A stretch of 64,000 nucleotides of DNA from Vicinamibacterales bacterium (GTDB lineage Bacteria > Acidobacteriota > Vicinamibacteria > Vicinamibacterales > 2-12-FULL-66-21): the NCBI GenBank assembly GCA_036496585.1, contig DASXLB010000022.1, positions 124,001-188,000 on the forward strand. Reading direction: 5' to 3'. This document shows, one piece after another, positions 17,036 to 27,840 of the stretch (positions are counted from its first letter, which is position 1; each line of letters begins with the position of its first letter). Position numbers and translations under genes: made by a program. Under the pieces are notes generated by a model. That model did no database searches, was not told the origin of the DNA, and was given only the letters and a program-made list of their open reading frames with translations.

Positions 17036-17809
17036 ATGATCGACAGTCATTGTCACCTCGCCGACGAGGCGTTCGAGCGCGATCTCGACGCCGTGGTGGC
17101 GCGCGCGACGGATGCGGGCCTGACCGCGGCGCTGGTGATCCTGTCGGCCGGCGACGAGGCTGAAGCGGCGCGGGCCCGCCGCGTCCGCGAGTCGTGGAGC
17201 GCGGTCCGGTTCGCGAGCGGGGTGCACCCGCACAATGCCGGCGCGTTCGCGGGGCGGCCGGAGGCGGCCGCCGCGGTCGCCGCGGCGCACGGCGGGGCGT
17301 TCGCCTCGTGCGGCGTCGGCGAGATCGGCCTCGACTATCACTACGATTTCGCGCAGCGCGACGTCCAGCGCGCCGTCTTCGCGGCCCAGCTCGCGCTGGC
17401 CACCGAGCTCGCGCACCCGGTGATCATCCACACCCGCGAGGCGACCGACGACACCTTCGACCTGCTGGCGCAGGCCGGCGTCGGCCGGGGGGTGTTCCAC
17501 TGCTTCACGGGCGATGCCGCGATGGCGCGGCGCGCCCTCGACTGCGGCTTCTACGTGTCGTTCTCGGGGATCGTGACGTTCCCCAAAGCCGAGAGCATCC
17601 GCGAGGCGGCTCGGCTCGTTCCGGACAACCGGCTGCTCGTCGAAACCGACAGTCCCTACCTGGCGCCGGTGCCGCGGCGCGGCACGCGCAACGAGCCGGC
17701 GCACGTGGCCCACGTGGTGGCGGCGGTGGCGGCCGTGCGCGGCGCCTCGGCCGGGGACGTCGCCGAACGGACCAGCCTCAATTTCGACGCCCTTTTCGGG
17801 CCGTGCTGA
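17036..17809 (+). CDS. tatD: TatD family metal-dependent hydrolase (DNase)
   Basis: The 257-residue protein is a TIM-barrel metal-dependent hydrolase of the TatD/YcfH group, which shows 3'-5' exonuclease activity on DNA. Family motifs are the N-terminal DSHCHLAD (metal-binding HxH), GVHPHNAG, GEIGLDYHYDF, PVIIHTREA, GVFHCFTGD and the C-terminal ETDSPYLAP. The start at 17036 is the ATG directly after the palindromic repeat. The polyprenyl synthase gene follows after 36 bases. Confidence 0.9.
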   Translation: MIDSHCHLADEAFERDLDAVVARATDAGLTAALVILSAGDEAEAARARRVRESWSAVRFASGVHPHNAGAFAGRPEAAAAVAAAHGGAFASCGVGEIGLDYHYDFAQRDVQRAVFAAQLALATELAHPVIIHTREATDDTFDLLAQAGVGRGVFHCFTGDAAMARRALDCGFYVSFSGIVTFPKAESIREAARLVPDNRLLVETDSPYLAPVPRRGTRNEPAHVAHVVAAVAAVRGASAGDVAERTSLNFDALFGPC

Positions 17810-17845
17810 GTCTGATATTGTGAAGCAGCAACCGGCGACACCCCT

Positions 17846-18853
17846 TTGAGCGAACTCGCGCAAAACCTTCCCGTGACGGCGGATCTGGCGCAGATCTTCG
17901 AGCCGATCCGCGACGATCTGGATCGCGTCGAGCAGGAGTTCGAGCGCCGTATCCAGTCGCGCGTCGCGCTCATCCCCGAAATGGGGAAGTACATCCAGAA
18001 AAGCGGCGGCAAGCGCGTGCGCCCGGCCGTTCTGCTGATGGCGGCGCGCCTGAGCGGCTATACCGGCGACAAGGCCGTCCTCAACGCCTCGGTCGTCGAA
18101 TTCATCCACACCGCCACGCTCGTCCACGACGACATCATCGACGGCGCCGACGTCCGGCGCGGCCGCCTGGCCGTCCATTCGCGGTGGGGCAACGACATCA
18201 CCGTCCTGCTCGGCGACTACCTCTATATCAAGTCGATGGCGATGGCGCTGACGCAGGACTCGCTCGACATCGTGCGGCTGCTCTGCGACGTGACGCTCCG
18301 CATGATCGAAGGGGAGCTCTACCAGCTCACCAAGACCGGCGACGTCGACATCACCGAGGACGAGCATTTCGAGATCATCCGCCGCAAGACGGCCTACCTG
18401 TTCGGCGGCTGCGCCGAAATCGGCGGCCTGCTGGGCGGCGTCTCGAAGGAGCGGCAGCACGCCCTCCGCGAGTTCGGCTTCAACCTCGGGGTCGCCTTTC
18501 AGGTCGTCGACGATCTGCTCGACTACACCGCCGAGGAATCCGCCCTCGGCAAGCCGGTCGGCGGCGATCTTCGCGAAGGCAAGGTGACGCTTCCGATCAT
18601 CTACCTGCGGGAACGGGGCGGCGAGGAAGCCGGCCGCCTGATTCGCAGCGTCGTCTCCGAGCGCGCCGTGTCGAAGGAGCAGTGGCGGCAGATCATCGCG
18701 CTGCTGCGCGAGCACCGGACGCCCGATCTCGCCTACGCGAAGGCGACCGAATACGCCGGCAGGGCCAAGGCGTCGCTCGAGATCTTCCCGCCGAGCCGCG
18801 AACGCGACGCCCTCACGGCGCTCGCCGACTACGTCCTCTCCAGGGACCGGTAG
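17846..18853 (+). CDS. Trans-polyprenyl diphosphate synthase (octaprenyl/nonaprenyl type)
   Basis: The enzyme extends allylic diphosphates with isopentenyl diphosphate to make the long prenyl tail of quinones. The 335-residue protein has the two aspartate-rich motifs, LVHDDIIDGADVRRG (FARM) and FQVVDDLLDYT (SARM), plus GGKRVRPAVLLMAA and GDLREGKVTLPIIYL. The start is a TTG at 17846. The family resemblance is closest to IspB-like enzymes, but chain length cannot be read reliably from sequence. The gene is convergent with the cyclodeaminase-like gene. Confidence 0.88.
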   Translation: MSELAQNLPVTADLAQIFEPIRDDLDRVEQEFERRIQSRVALIPEMGKYIQKSGGKRVRPAVLLMAARLSGYTGDKAVLNASVVEFIHTATLVHDDIIDGADVRRGRLAVHSRWGNDITVLLGDYLYIKSMAMALTQDSLDIVRLLCDVTLRMIEGELYQLTKTGDVDITEDEHFEIIRRKTAYLFGGCAEIGGLLGGVSKERQHALREFGFNLGVAFQVVDDLLDYTAEESALGKPVGGDLREGKVTLPIIYLRERGGEEAGRLIRSVVSERAVSKEQWRQIIALLREHRTPDLAYAKATEYAGRAKASLEIFPPSRERDALTALADYVLSRDR

Positions 18854-18874
18854 TCCCGGCCCCCGCGCCTCTCG

Positions 18875-20110
18875 CTACGTGGCATGTCCCGGCGCCTCGC
18901 CGGGCGCCAACTGCGCCGCGAGCTGGTGCAGGAACAGTCCGACGTCGGTCACCAGCCCCATCGTTTGAGACGACCCCCGATCGGCCAGCTTGGTGACCAC
19001 CGCCGGGTTGATGTCGACGCACACGACCGGCACCCACGCCGGCAGCATGTTCCCGACCCCGATCCCGTGCAGCATCGTCGACAGGACGATGACGATGCCG
19101 ACGTCCTGCAGCGCGGCGGTATAGCGATTCTGCGCCTCGGTCATGTCGGTGATCGTGTCGGCCAGCGGCCCGTCGTCGCGGATGCTGCCTGCGAGGATGA
19201 CCTCGACGCCCGCGCGGTGGCACTCGACCATGATGCCGCTGGTCAGGATTCCGGCATCGACCGCGGCCCGGATGCCGCCGGCTCGGTTGACCGCGTTGAT
19301 CGCGCGCATGTGGTGGCGGTGGCCGCCGCTGACCGGCGCCCCGGCATCGAGGTCGACCCCCAGCGAGGTGTTGAAGAGCGCCTGTTCGGCATCGTGGACC
19401 GCCAGCGCATTGCCGGCGAGGAGCAGGTCGGCGAAGCCCGCGCGAATCAGCCGGGCGAAGTAGGCGGCCCCGCCGGTGTGGACGACCACGGGTCCGGCGA
19501 CGAACGCGATGCGCCGGCCGGCCGCCTTCACGTCGCGCATCATTCGCGCGATGCGCATCACGCTCACCTCGACCCGCCGCTCCGACGACACGTCGTTGGA
19601 CATGAACGTGAAATCGGCGCGATCGCGATCGCGGAATTCCGGCGTGACGCGGATGCCGTCGAGCCCGCAGACCACGCGGTCGCCGGTGCGCAGATCACGC
19701 AGCTTGCGGCACTCGGCGCCGTCGGCCGTGAGTACGACGGCGGCGTCCATGCGCTGTTTGCGGACGTCGAGCCACAGCCCGCCGACCCGGACCTGGGTCC
19801 GCTGGTTCGTGGTCGAGTAGAAGTCCTCGGGGGCGGCGCCGTCGCGGTCGCCGTCGCGGATGACGGCGTCCTGTTCGCTGGCCGCATGGCAGCCGAGCGG
19901 AATCAGCGCCTCGACGAGCGCGCTCAGAGCGCCGGCGTCGGGGGCCGACACCTTCAGCGTCAGCCGGGAGTATTCGTCGTTGGTGCGGCCGATCGTGAAC
20001 GCGAGGACCTCGAAGGCGCCTCCGCGGTGGATGATCGCGTCGAAGATGCCGCTCAGGAGCTGCGAGTCGATCAGGTGGCCTTGAGCGACCACGGTGGCGG
20101 ACGGCTGCAT
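18875..20110 (-). CDS. TIGR00300 family protein, archaeal-type ornithine cyclodeaminase-like (LOR/SDH domain)
   Basis: The 411-residue protein matches the LOR/SDH family known from archaea, plants and cyanobacteria. It has an N-terminal alpha/beta LOR domain (residues about 5-95) and a C-terminal NAD-binding part with VAGPVVVHTGGAAYFARLIR, LLAGNALAVHDAEQALF, TSLGVDLDAG, SGGHRHH, VILAGSIRDDGPLADTITDM and VVCVDINPAVVTKLADRGS. Archaeal members act as NAD-dependent ornithine cyclodeaminases making proline; that activity is inferred here. The frame opens with a TTG at 20122, but that codon overlaps a TATAAT box, so the ATG at 20110 is the better start. No other arginine or proline genes lie nearby. 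Confidence 0.8.
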   Translation of the reverse strand: MQPSATVVAQGHLIDSQLLSGIFDAIIHRGGAFEVLAFTIGRTNDEYSRLTLKVSAPDAGALSALVEALIPLGCHAASEQDAVIRDGDRDGAAPEDFYSTTNQRTQVRVGGLWLDVRKQRMDAAVVLTADGAECRKLRDLRTGDRVVCGLDGIRVTPEFRDRDRADFTFMSNDVSSERRVEVSVMRIARMMRDVKAAGRRIAFVAGPVVVHTGGAAYFARLIRAGFADLLLAGNALAVHDAEQALFNTSLGVDLDAGAPVSGGHRHHMRAINAVNRAGGIRAAVDAGILTSGIMVECHRAGVEVILAGSIRDDGPLADTITDMTEAQNRYTAALQDVGIVIVLSTMLHGIGVGNMLPAWVPVVCVDINPAVVTKLADRGSSQTMGLVTDVGLFLHQLAAQLAPGEAPGHAT

Positions 20111-20121
20111 GGTGAGGGTCA

Positions 20122-22243
<2,122 letters not shown>

Positions 22244-22286
22244 TCGCTCCCTGCCGACTGGGAGCCGTGACCAGTCGCCTTCCCTG

Positions 22287-23756
22287 ATGCGCCGCTACAC
22301 GCTGATCGTCGTCTCGCTCGTCGCCGTCGTGTCGTTCCTGCTCGGCGCCATCGTGACGGGCGGGTCGCCTGGCACGCCGACGGTCGCCGCGCCGCAGGCG
22401 CGTGCCACGATCCGCCCGGTCGGCCGACACGCGCCGGCGCCGGCCGGTGTCGGCGCGCCGAACTTCGCCGACGTCGCCGAGCGGCTCAATGCGTCGGTGG
22501 TGAACATCGACGCGGCATCGCGCGCCGGCCGCGATCGCCGGCCGCACGGCGACGACCAGGAGGGCGCCCGCGACTTCGACGTGCCGCGCCAGGGATCGGG
22601 CAGCGGCTTCGTCATCGATCGGACGGGCTTCATCCTGACCAACTACCACGTCATCGAGGACGCGGACCGGATCGCCGTGACCCTCGCCGACGGCCGTCTG
22701 CTGCGCGGCGAGATCGTCGGCACCGACCCGGCGATCGACGTGGCGCTCGTGCGGGTCGGCGGTGCGGGCCCGCTGCCCGAAGCGCCGCTGGGCAATTCCG
22801 ACGAGCTGCGCGTCGGCGAATGGGTCTGCGCGATCGGCAATCCGCTCGGCTACGTCCATTCCGTGACCGTCGGCGTCGTCAGTTTCATCGGCCGCAAGCT
22901 GTTCGACGCCAGCCTCGACGACTACATTCAGACCGACGCCGCCATCAACCTGGGCAACAGCGGCGGCCCGCTGATCAACGCGCGCGGCGAGGTGATCGGC
23001 ATCAACGCCGCGATCAGTTCGCGGGCGAACAACATCGGCTTCGCCGTGCCGATCAACCAGGCCGTCGCGATCCTGCCTCAGCTCAAGGCGCACGGCACGG
23101 TGTCGCGCGGCTACATCGGCGTGACGCTGGTCGACGTCAACGCCGATCTGCAGCGCTCGCTGAGGCTCGGGGTATCGCGCGGCGCGCTGGTCGAGGACGT
23201 CCGCGCCGACTCGCCTGGGGAGCGCGCCGGGCTGAAGCCCTACGACGTGATCCTGACGGTCGACGGCCGCGAGATCTGGACCAACGAGGAGCTGATCCGC
23301 GACGTCTCCGGCCGCCAGCCCGGCACGGTGGCGCGTCTCGAGGTGCTGCGCGACGGCCATCGTGAGCTCGTGCCGGTGAAGCTCACCGAACGCCCCGGCA
23401 CGGAGGACAGCCTGGCCGGGGGCGCGTTGCCGACCCGCGCACCGGCGGCGCCGTCCGACCCGCTGCTCGGACTGACGGTGCGCGACATCGACGCGGCGGC
23501 GGCGCGGCGGATGGAGCTGCCGTCGTGGCTCGCGGGGGTCGTGGTGGTGCGCATCGATCCCGCGGCGGCTTCATTCGTGCCAGCGATGCGGCGCGGCTTC
23601 GTGATTGTCGAGATCAACCGGCAGCCCGTTCGATCGCCGGCCGAGTTCCAGCGGGTGATGAACGCGGCGCGCACCGGTGACGCGCTGGCGTTTTACGGCT
23701 ACGATCCAGCCGTGAAGCAGCGGGCGATCGTGATGGCGACGGTGGATGCGCGATGA
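22287..23756 (+). CDS. HtrA/DegP-like periplasmic serine protease
   Basis: The 489-residue protein has an N-terminal membrane anchor (LIVVSLVAVVSFLLGAIV), a trypsin-like protease domain and two C-terminal PDZ domains. The catalytic triad is visible as His in LTNYHVIED (about residue 120), Asp in AIDVALVRV (about 151) and Ser in NLGNSGGPLIN (about 225). PDZ1 begins near GYIGVTLVDVN; PDZ2 is near LLGLTVRDIDAAAA. HtrA proteases degrade or refold damaged envelope proteins. The next gene is a response regulator 13 bases downstream, so the pair may form an envelope-stress module. Confidence 0.9.
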   Translation: MRRYTLIVVSLVAVVSFLLGAIVTGGSPGTPTVAAPQARATIRPVGRHAPAPAGVGAPNFADVAERLNASVVNIDAASRAGRDRRPHGDDQEGARDFDVPRQGSGSGFVIDRTGFILTNYHVIEDADRIAVTLADGRLLRGEIVGTDPAIDVALVRVGGAGPLPEAPLGNSDELRVGEWVCAIGNPLGYVHSVTVGVVSFIGRKLFDASLDDYIQTDAAINLGNSGGPLINARGEVIGINAAISSRANNIGFAVPINQAVAILPQLKAHGTVSRGYIGVTLVDVNADLQRSLRLGVSRGALVEDVRADSPGERAGLKPYDVILTVDGREIWTNEELIRDVSGRQPGTVARLEVLRDGHRELVPVKLTERPGTEDSLAGGALPTRAPAAPSDPLLGLTVRDIDAAAARRMELPSWLAGVVVVRIDPAAASFVPAMRRGFVIVEINRQPVRSPAEFQRVMNAARTGDALAFYGYDPAVKQRAIVMATVDAR

Positions 23757-23769
23757 GCGGGAGCAGATC

Positions 23770-25152
23770 ATGAAGGCGAGAATCCTGGTCATCGACGACG
23801 AGGCCGAGATTCGGCGATCCGTGCGGATGATCCTCGAGTACGAGGGGTACGACGTGCAGGAGGCGGCGAGCGGCCCCGAAGGGCTGGCGCTGATCGAGCG
23901 GGAGCCGCCCGACCTGGTGTTCATGGACATCCGCATGCCAGGGCTCGACGGCCTGGAGGCGTTGCAGAAGATCCGCGAGATCAACGAGGCGCTGCCGGTC
24001 GTGATCATCTCGGGACACGGCACCGTCAGCACCGCCGTCGAGGCGACCAAGCTCGGGGCGTTCGATTTCATCGAGAAGCCGCTGGCCAGCGAGCGGGTGC
24101 TGGTCACCATCCGCAACGCGATCGACTCGACCCGGCTGCAGAACGAGAACCGCTCGCTCAAGCGGGCCGTCGAGGCGCGCCACCAGATGGTGGGCGAGAG
24201 CCCGGCGCTCCGCTCGATCTGGGACGCGATCAAGCGCGCCGCGCCGACCAACGCGACCGTGCTGCTGCTCGGCGAGAGCGGCGCCGGCAAAGAGCTCGTC
24301 GCCCGCTCGATTCACCGCAACAGCCTGCGGAGCCGCGAGCGCTTCGTCCAGGTGAACTGCGCCGCCATTCCCGAGGAGCTGATCGAGTCGGAGCTCTTCG
24401 GACACGAGAAAGGCTCGTTCACCGGCGCCACCGAGAAGCAGATCGGCAAGTTCGAGCAGGCCGACCGCGGCACCATCTTCCTCGACGAAGTCGGCGACAT
24501 GAGCGCCAAGACCCAAGCCAAGGTGCTGCGCGTGCTGCAGGAAGGGGAGGTCGAGCGGCTCGGCTCGGCGCGCACGATCAAGGTCGACGTGCGCGTGATC
24601 GCCGCGACCAACAAGGATCTCGAAGTCGAGATCGAGCGCGGCACCTTCCGCGAGGATCTCTACTTCCGCCTGAGTGTCATCCCGATCCGGGTGCCGCCGC
24701 TGCGCGACCGCCGCGACGATATCCCGGCGCTCGTCCGCCACTTCGCCGATCTCTTCGGACGCGAGAACAACCGGCGCGCGCAGCGGTTCACCGCCGCCGC
24801 CCTCGAGTTCATGCAGAAGGCGCGCTGGAAGGGCAACGTCCGCGAATTGCGCAACACGGTCGAGCGGCTGCTGATCATGACGCCCGGCGATTCGATCGAC
24901 GTCGACGACCTGCGCGACGTGGTCCGCGCCGAGGTCAAGGCTCCGGCACCGGAACCGGCCGGTGCTGCCGGCGGCGTCTCGCCGAACACGTTGCGCGAGT
25001 TCAAGGAATCGGCCGAACGCAGGTTCCTGGTCGAGAAGCTGCGCGAGAACGCCTGGAACATCTCCAAGACGGCCGAGGTGATCGGCACTCCGCGATCGAA
25101 TCTCTACAAGAAGCTCGAGCAGTACGCCATCAGCCAGGAATCAGACGGCTGA
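23770..25152 (+). CDS. NtrC-family sigma54-dependent response regulator
   Basis: The 460-residue protein has the three-domain NtrC layout. The receiver domain begins ILVIDDEAEIRRSVRM, with the phospho-acceptor Asp in LVFMDIRMPG. The AAA+ domain has Walker A GESGAGKELVAR, the intact sigma54 contact loop GSFTGA and Walker B GTIFLDEVGDM. A C-terminal Fis-type HTH follows (WNISKTAEVIGTPRSNLYK). The frame opens at 23746, but the ATG at 23770 is preceded by GGGAG and starts at the receiver, so it is preferred. No histidine kinase gene is adjacent. With a complete GAFTGA-type loop this regulator should work with sigma54. Confidence 0.9.
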   Translation: MKARILVIDDEAEIRRSVRMILEYEGYDVQEAASGPEGLALIEREPPDLVFMDIRMPGLDGLEALQKIREINEALPVVIISGHGTVSTAVEATKLGAFDFIEKPLASERVLVTIRNAIDSTRLQNENRSLKRAVEARHQMVGESPALRSIWDAIKRAAPTNATVLLLGESGAGKELVARSIHRNSLRSRERFVQVNCAAIPEELIESELFGHEKGSFTGATEKQIGKFEQADRGTIFLDEVGDMSAKTQAKVLRVLQEGEVERLGSARTIKVDVRVIAATNKDLEVEIERGTFREDLYFRLSVIPIRVPPLRDRRDDIPALVRHFADLFGRENNRRAQRFTAAALEFMQKARWKGNVRELRNTVERLLIMTPGDSIDVDDLRDVVRAEVKAPAPEPAGAAGGVSPNTLREFKESAERRFLVEKLRENAWNISKTAEVIGTPRSNLYKKLEQYAISQESDG

Positions 25153-25172
25153 GTCGTGCGACAATACGAGGT

Positions 25173-25598
25173 TGTCGCAGAGTGCCAGACGATCGCCCGT
25201 TGTCGCGCCCGCGTGGGCGCGGCGGCGAGAGGAAAGTCCGAACTCCGCAGGGCAGTGCGCCGGTTAACGGCCGGTCGGGGCGACCCGAAGGACTAGTGGC
25301 ACAGAAAACATACCGCCCTGAGCGAGGCCGCAAGGCCGAGTGAAGGGTAAGGGTGAAAAGGTGCGGTAAGAGCGCACCGCGCCGGTGGCAACATCGGTGG
25401 CAGGCAAAACCCCGCACGGAGCAAGGCCAAATAGGGGGACCACGGCCCCGCGCGCAAGCGTGGCGGCCGATCGATCGGCCCGATCGACGTGTCTCCGGGT
25501 AGGCTGCTCGATCGCGTCAGCAATGACGCGGCTAGAGGAATGATCGTCGCTCCGCCGCGAGGTGGAGAACAGAATTCGGCTTACGGCGCTCTGCGACT
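25173..25598 (+). ncRNA. rnpB: RNase P RNA, bacterial type A
   Basis: The RNA is the catalytic subunit of RNase P, which trims tRNA 5' ends. Conserved blocks appear in order: GAGGAAAGTCCGAACTCC near 25230, ACAGAAAACATACCGCC near 25300, GGTAAGGGTGAAAAGG near 25345, and AACAGAATTCGGCTTACGG near the 3' end. Helix P1 is clear: GTCGCAGAGTGCC at 25174 pairs along 13 bases with GGCGCTCTGCGAC ending at 25597, with one G-U. An extended -10-like TGCGACAAT (25157-25165) places the start close to 25173. Ends are estimated from P1. Confidence 0.95.
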
Positions 25599-25657
25599 CT
25601 ATTTAATTCTTTAGGTGTATGTGCATCCTGACAGATACGCGATCCGTAAGACGGTGA

Positions 25658-25686
25658 TTGACGGTTGAGTCGCTGCAGGTTAACGT
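25658..25686 (+). promoter_or_regulatory. Sigma70-type promoter (TTGACG-17-TAACGT)
   Basis: TTGACG (25658-25663), a 17-base spacer, and TAACGT (25681-25686) form the best two-hexamer promoter noticed in the window. The ATG at 25701 is 14 bases beyond the -10, giving a short leader. Confidence 0.6.
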
Positions 25687-25700
25687 AGTTGTCACACCCC

Positions 25701-26261
25701 ATGGTACGGCGTCTCGTTCTACCGGTCATGACAGTTCTGCTGATCGTCAGCGCTGTCCTGCCGGCGTCCGCGGCGACCCGGCGCGCGTCACGCGTTCGCC
25801 ACATCGCGCGCGTCAGCGTCCAGAGGGAAGGGCGCGGCAGCATCATCGCGGTGACCTACCGCAGCGGGCCGCGGCTCCACATCCGGTTTCTCCATTCCGC
25901 CACGGCCATCGACCGCGTCGCGCTGAGCGACGCCGACTACGACGGCCGGCAGGACATCCTGGCTCTGCCATACGACGGCCGGCTGCAGTTGTGGCGTAAC
26001 GTCGGACAGGGCAGGTTCGTCCTGGCCTCGCTGCCGGGCGGCATACGCCTGGTGGCAGAGCGCGGACCGCGCTACCTGCGCTACGGGTCCGGCGACGAGG
26101 CCTCGCAGTGGGGCGACGAACGATACGACGCCGCGATGCCGCGCGCGCCGGCTGCGGCGACTGTCCTGCCGGTTGCGCTCCTCACTGTTTCCGCCCCCGC
26201 TTCCGCTCCCCTCGTTTCCGTTCCATCCCGTCCCGGCCGCGCTCCGCCGTCGCTCTCGTAG
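25701..26261 (+). CDS. Small exported FG-GAP/VCBS-like protein
   Basis: The 186-residue product has a signal peptide (LVLPVMTVLLIVSAVLPASAA). It then has two short FG-GAP/VCBS-like blades, the clearest being DADYDGRQDILALPYDGRLQ followed by LWRNVGQGRFV. Such repeats form calcium-binding propeller blades. One or two blades alone cannot close a propeller, so it may oligomerise or be a remnant. The C-terminus is a Pro/Ala/Ser-rich tail. GTG at 25689 is a possible earlier start. A good promoter lies just upstream. Confidence 0.65.
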   Translation: MVRRLVLPVMTVLLIVSAVLPASAATRRASRVRHIARVSVQREGRGSIIAVTYRSGPRLHIRFLHSATAIDRVALSDADYDGRQDILALPYDGRLQLWRNVGQGRFVLASLPGGIRLVAERGPRYLRYGSGDEASQWGDERYDAAMPRAPAAATVLPVALLTVSAPASAPLVSVPSRPGRAPPSLS

Positions 26262-26358
26262 CCCTCTCGCAGTCACGTTCGTGTTGGGTCGTTTCGCGCG
26301 CCGGCTGGGCCGTGCGTACGGGCGGCGCCTTACAGGGATTCCGTTCCGGAGGGAACTG

Positions 26359-27762
26359 ATGCGTGTTCTGTTGGTGGATTTGCCGGCGCGCGACGGTATC
26401 GTCTCGAAAGACACCGTTGTCGGCGGCTACGGTTCGCGGCTGCTACCGTTCACGCGGGTCACCGCGGTCATCGGGACGCTCAAGGAGCGGCTGCACGCCG
26501 TGCCGAGCGTACAAATGGCCTATCTCGCCGGCGTGTTGTCCCAGTACGGGCACGAGGTGATCTGGTCGCACGGCGAGTTTCCCGAGACCGGACGGCCCGA
26601 CGTGGCGATCGTGCTCAGCTCGCTCGTCGACTACCGCAACGAGACCGCCTGGGCCGATCAGGCGCGGGCGCGTGGGATTCGCACCGGCTTCGTTGGCCTC
26701 ACCGCCTCGAAATTGCCGGAGCTGTTCCGCGATCACGCCGATTTCGTCATCCTGGGAGAGCCCGAGTCGGCAGTCCAGCGGCTGGCCCGCGGCGAGACGC
26801 TGACGGGGGATTGCGTCAGCGACCCGATCAACGATCTCGACTCGCTGCCGTTTCCCCGGTGGAACATGCGCCCCGCCGAGAAGCGCCGCTTCACGCTGCC
26901 GTTCGCCGGCCGCGGAAACGGCGGCGGCATCCCGCTGCTGGCGAGCCGAGGGTGCCCCGAGTTCTGCACTTATTGCCCGCACCGCATCCTCGCAGGCCAT
27001 CGCGAGCGATCGGTGGCCAATATCCTCGAGGAACTCGACGTGCTGAACCGGACGTTCCGGCGTCCGTACGTGATCTTTCGCGACCCGCTGTTCACCGTGA
27101 ACCGCGATCGCGCGATGGAGCTGGCCGAAGGGATCCGCTCGCGCGGCTTCGACCTGCGCTTCGAGTGCGAGACGCGCATCGACCGTCTCGATCCGGCGCT
27201 CCTCAACGCGCTCCATGCCGCCGGCCTGCGCGCGATGAGCTTCGGCGTCGAGTCGATGTCGCCTGAAACGCTGAAGAAAGTCGGCCGCCGTCCAACGCCC
27301 GAAGCGCAGCAGCGGCTGATCATCAACCAGTGCCGCGAGCTCGGCGTCGCTACGGCGGCGTTCTACGTCCTCGGGTTCCTGCACGACGACTGGCAGTCGA
27401 TCGCCGCCACCATCGACTATTCGATCGACCTGGGGTCGACAGTCGCGCAGTTCAAGCTGCTGACGCCGTACCCCGGCACGCCGCTCTTCAAGCAGATGCG
27501 GCCGCGCATCTTCGAGACAGATTGGCAGAAGTTCGACGGCTTCACGCCGACCTTCGAGCACCCAAACCTCACCGCCCTGGAGATGAAGTTTCTGCTCGGC
27601 GCCGCGTACAACCGCTTCTACCTGCGGCCGTCGTGGCTGGCTGACTGGGCGCGGGTGACCGCACCGAGCGTGCGCGCTGGCGTACGGCGCCTCGACGAAC
27701 GCGCCAACGCCCGTCACGCGCGGCTGGAGATCAGCGACATGCAGCGGTCGGTGAGCTGCTGA
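26359..27762 (+). CDS. B12-binding-domain radical SAM protein
   Basis: The 467-residue protein has an N-terminal cobalamin-binding-like region (MRVLLVDLPARDG, VQMAYLAGVLSQYGHEVIW). The radical SAM barrel carries the 4Fe-4S motif CPEFCTYC (Cx3Cx2C) in SRGCPEFCTYCPHR, plus MSFGVESMSPETLKKVGR as in the Elp3/MiaB SPASM-like barrels. Members of this class methylate or rearrange unactivated carbons in hopanoid, antibiotic or lipid pathways; the substrate is unknown here. The true start is the ATG at 26359, preceded by GGAGGG; the frame is open upstream to 26173. A sugar epimerase gene lies next. Confidence 0.82.
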   Translation: MRVLLVDLPARDGIVSKDTVVGGYGSRLLPFTRVTAVIGTLKERLHAVPSVQMAYLAGVLSQYGHEVIWSHGEFPETGRPDVAIVLSSLVDYRNETAWADQARARGIRTGFVGLTASKLPELFRDHADFVILGEPESAVQRLARGETLTGDCVSDPINDLDSLPFPRWNMRPAEKRRFTLPFAGRGNGGGIPLLASRGCPEFCTYCPHRILAGHRERSVANILEELDVLNRTFRRPYVIFRDPLFTVNRDRAMELAEGIRSRGFDLRFECETRIDRLDPALLNALHAAGLRAMSFGVESMSPETLKKVGRRPTPEAQQRLIINQCRELGVATAAFYVLGFLHDDWQSIAATIDYSIDLGSTVAQFKLLTPYPGTPLFKQMRPRIFETDWQKFDGFTPTFEHPNLTALEMKFLLGAAYNRFYLRPSWLADWARVTAPSVRAGVRRLDERANARHARLEISDMQRSVSC

Positions 27763-27777
27763 GCCGTCAAGGTGAGG

Positions 27778-27804
27778 CATCCGGGGGGCGCCGCCCCTCG
27801 GATG
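27778..27804. terminator. Strong hairpin after the radical SAM gene (dispersed palindrome)
   Basis: CATCCGGGGGGCG (27778-27790) pairs with CGCCCCTCGGATG (27792-27804) with one G-U pair. There is no U-tract. It shares the ATCCGGGGG ... GCCCC ... CGGA core with the hairpin at 17010-17031 read on the other strand, so it is likely a member of a dispersed palindromic family that may also terminate transcription. Confidence 0.5.
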
Positions 27805-27840
27805 GGATATGCTTGCATGCTTATTGCTTAGGCAGGCGGC

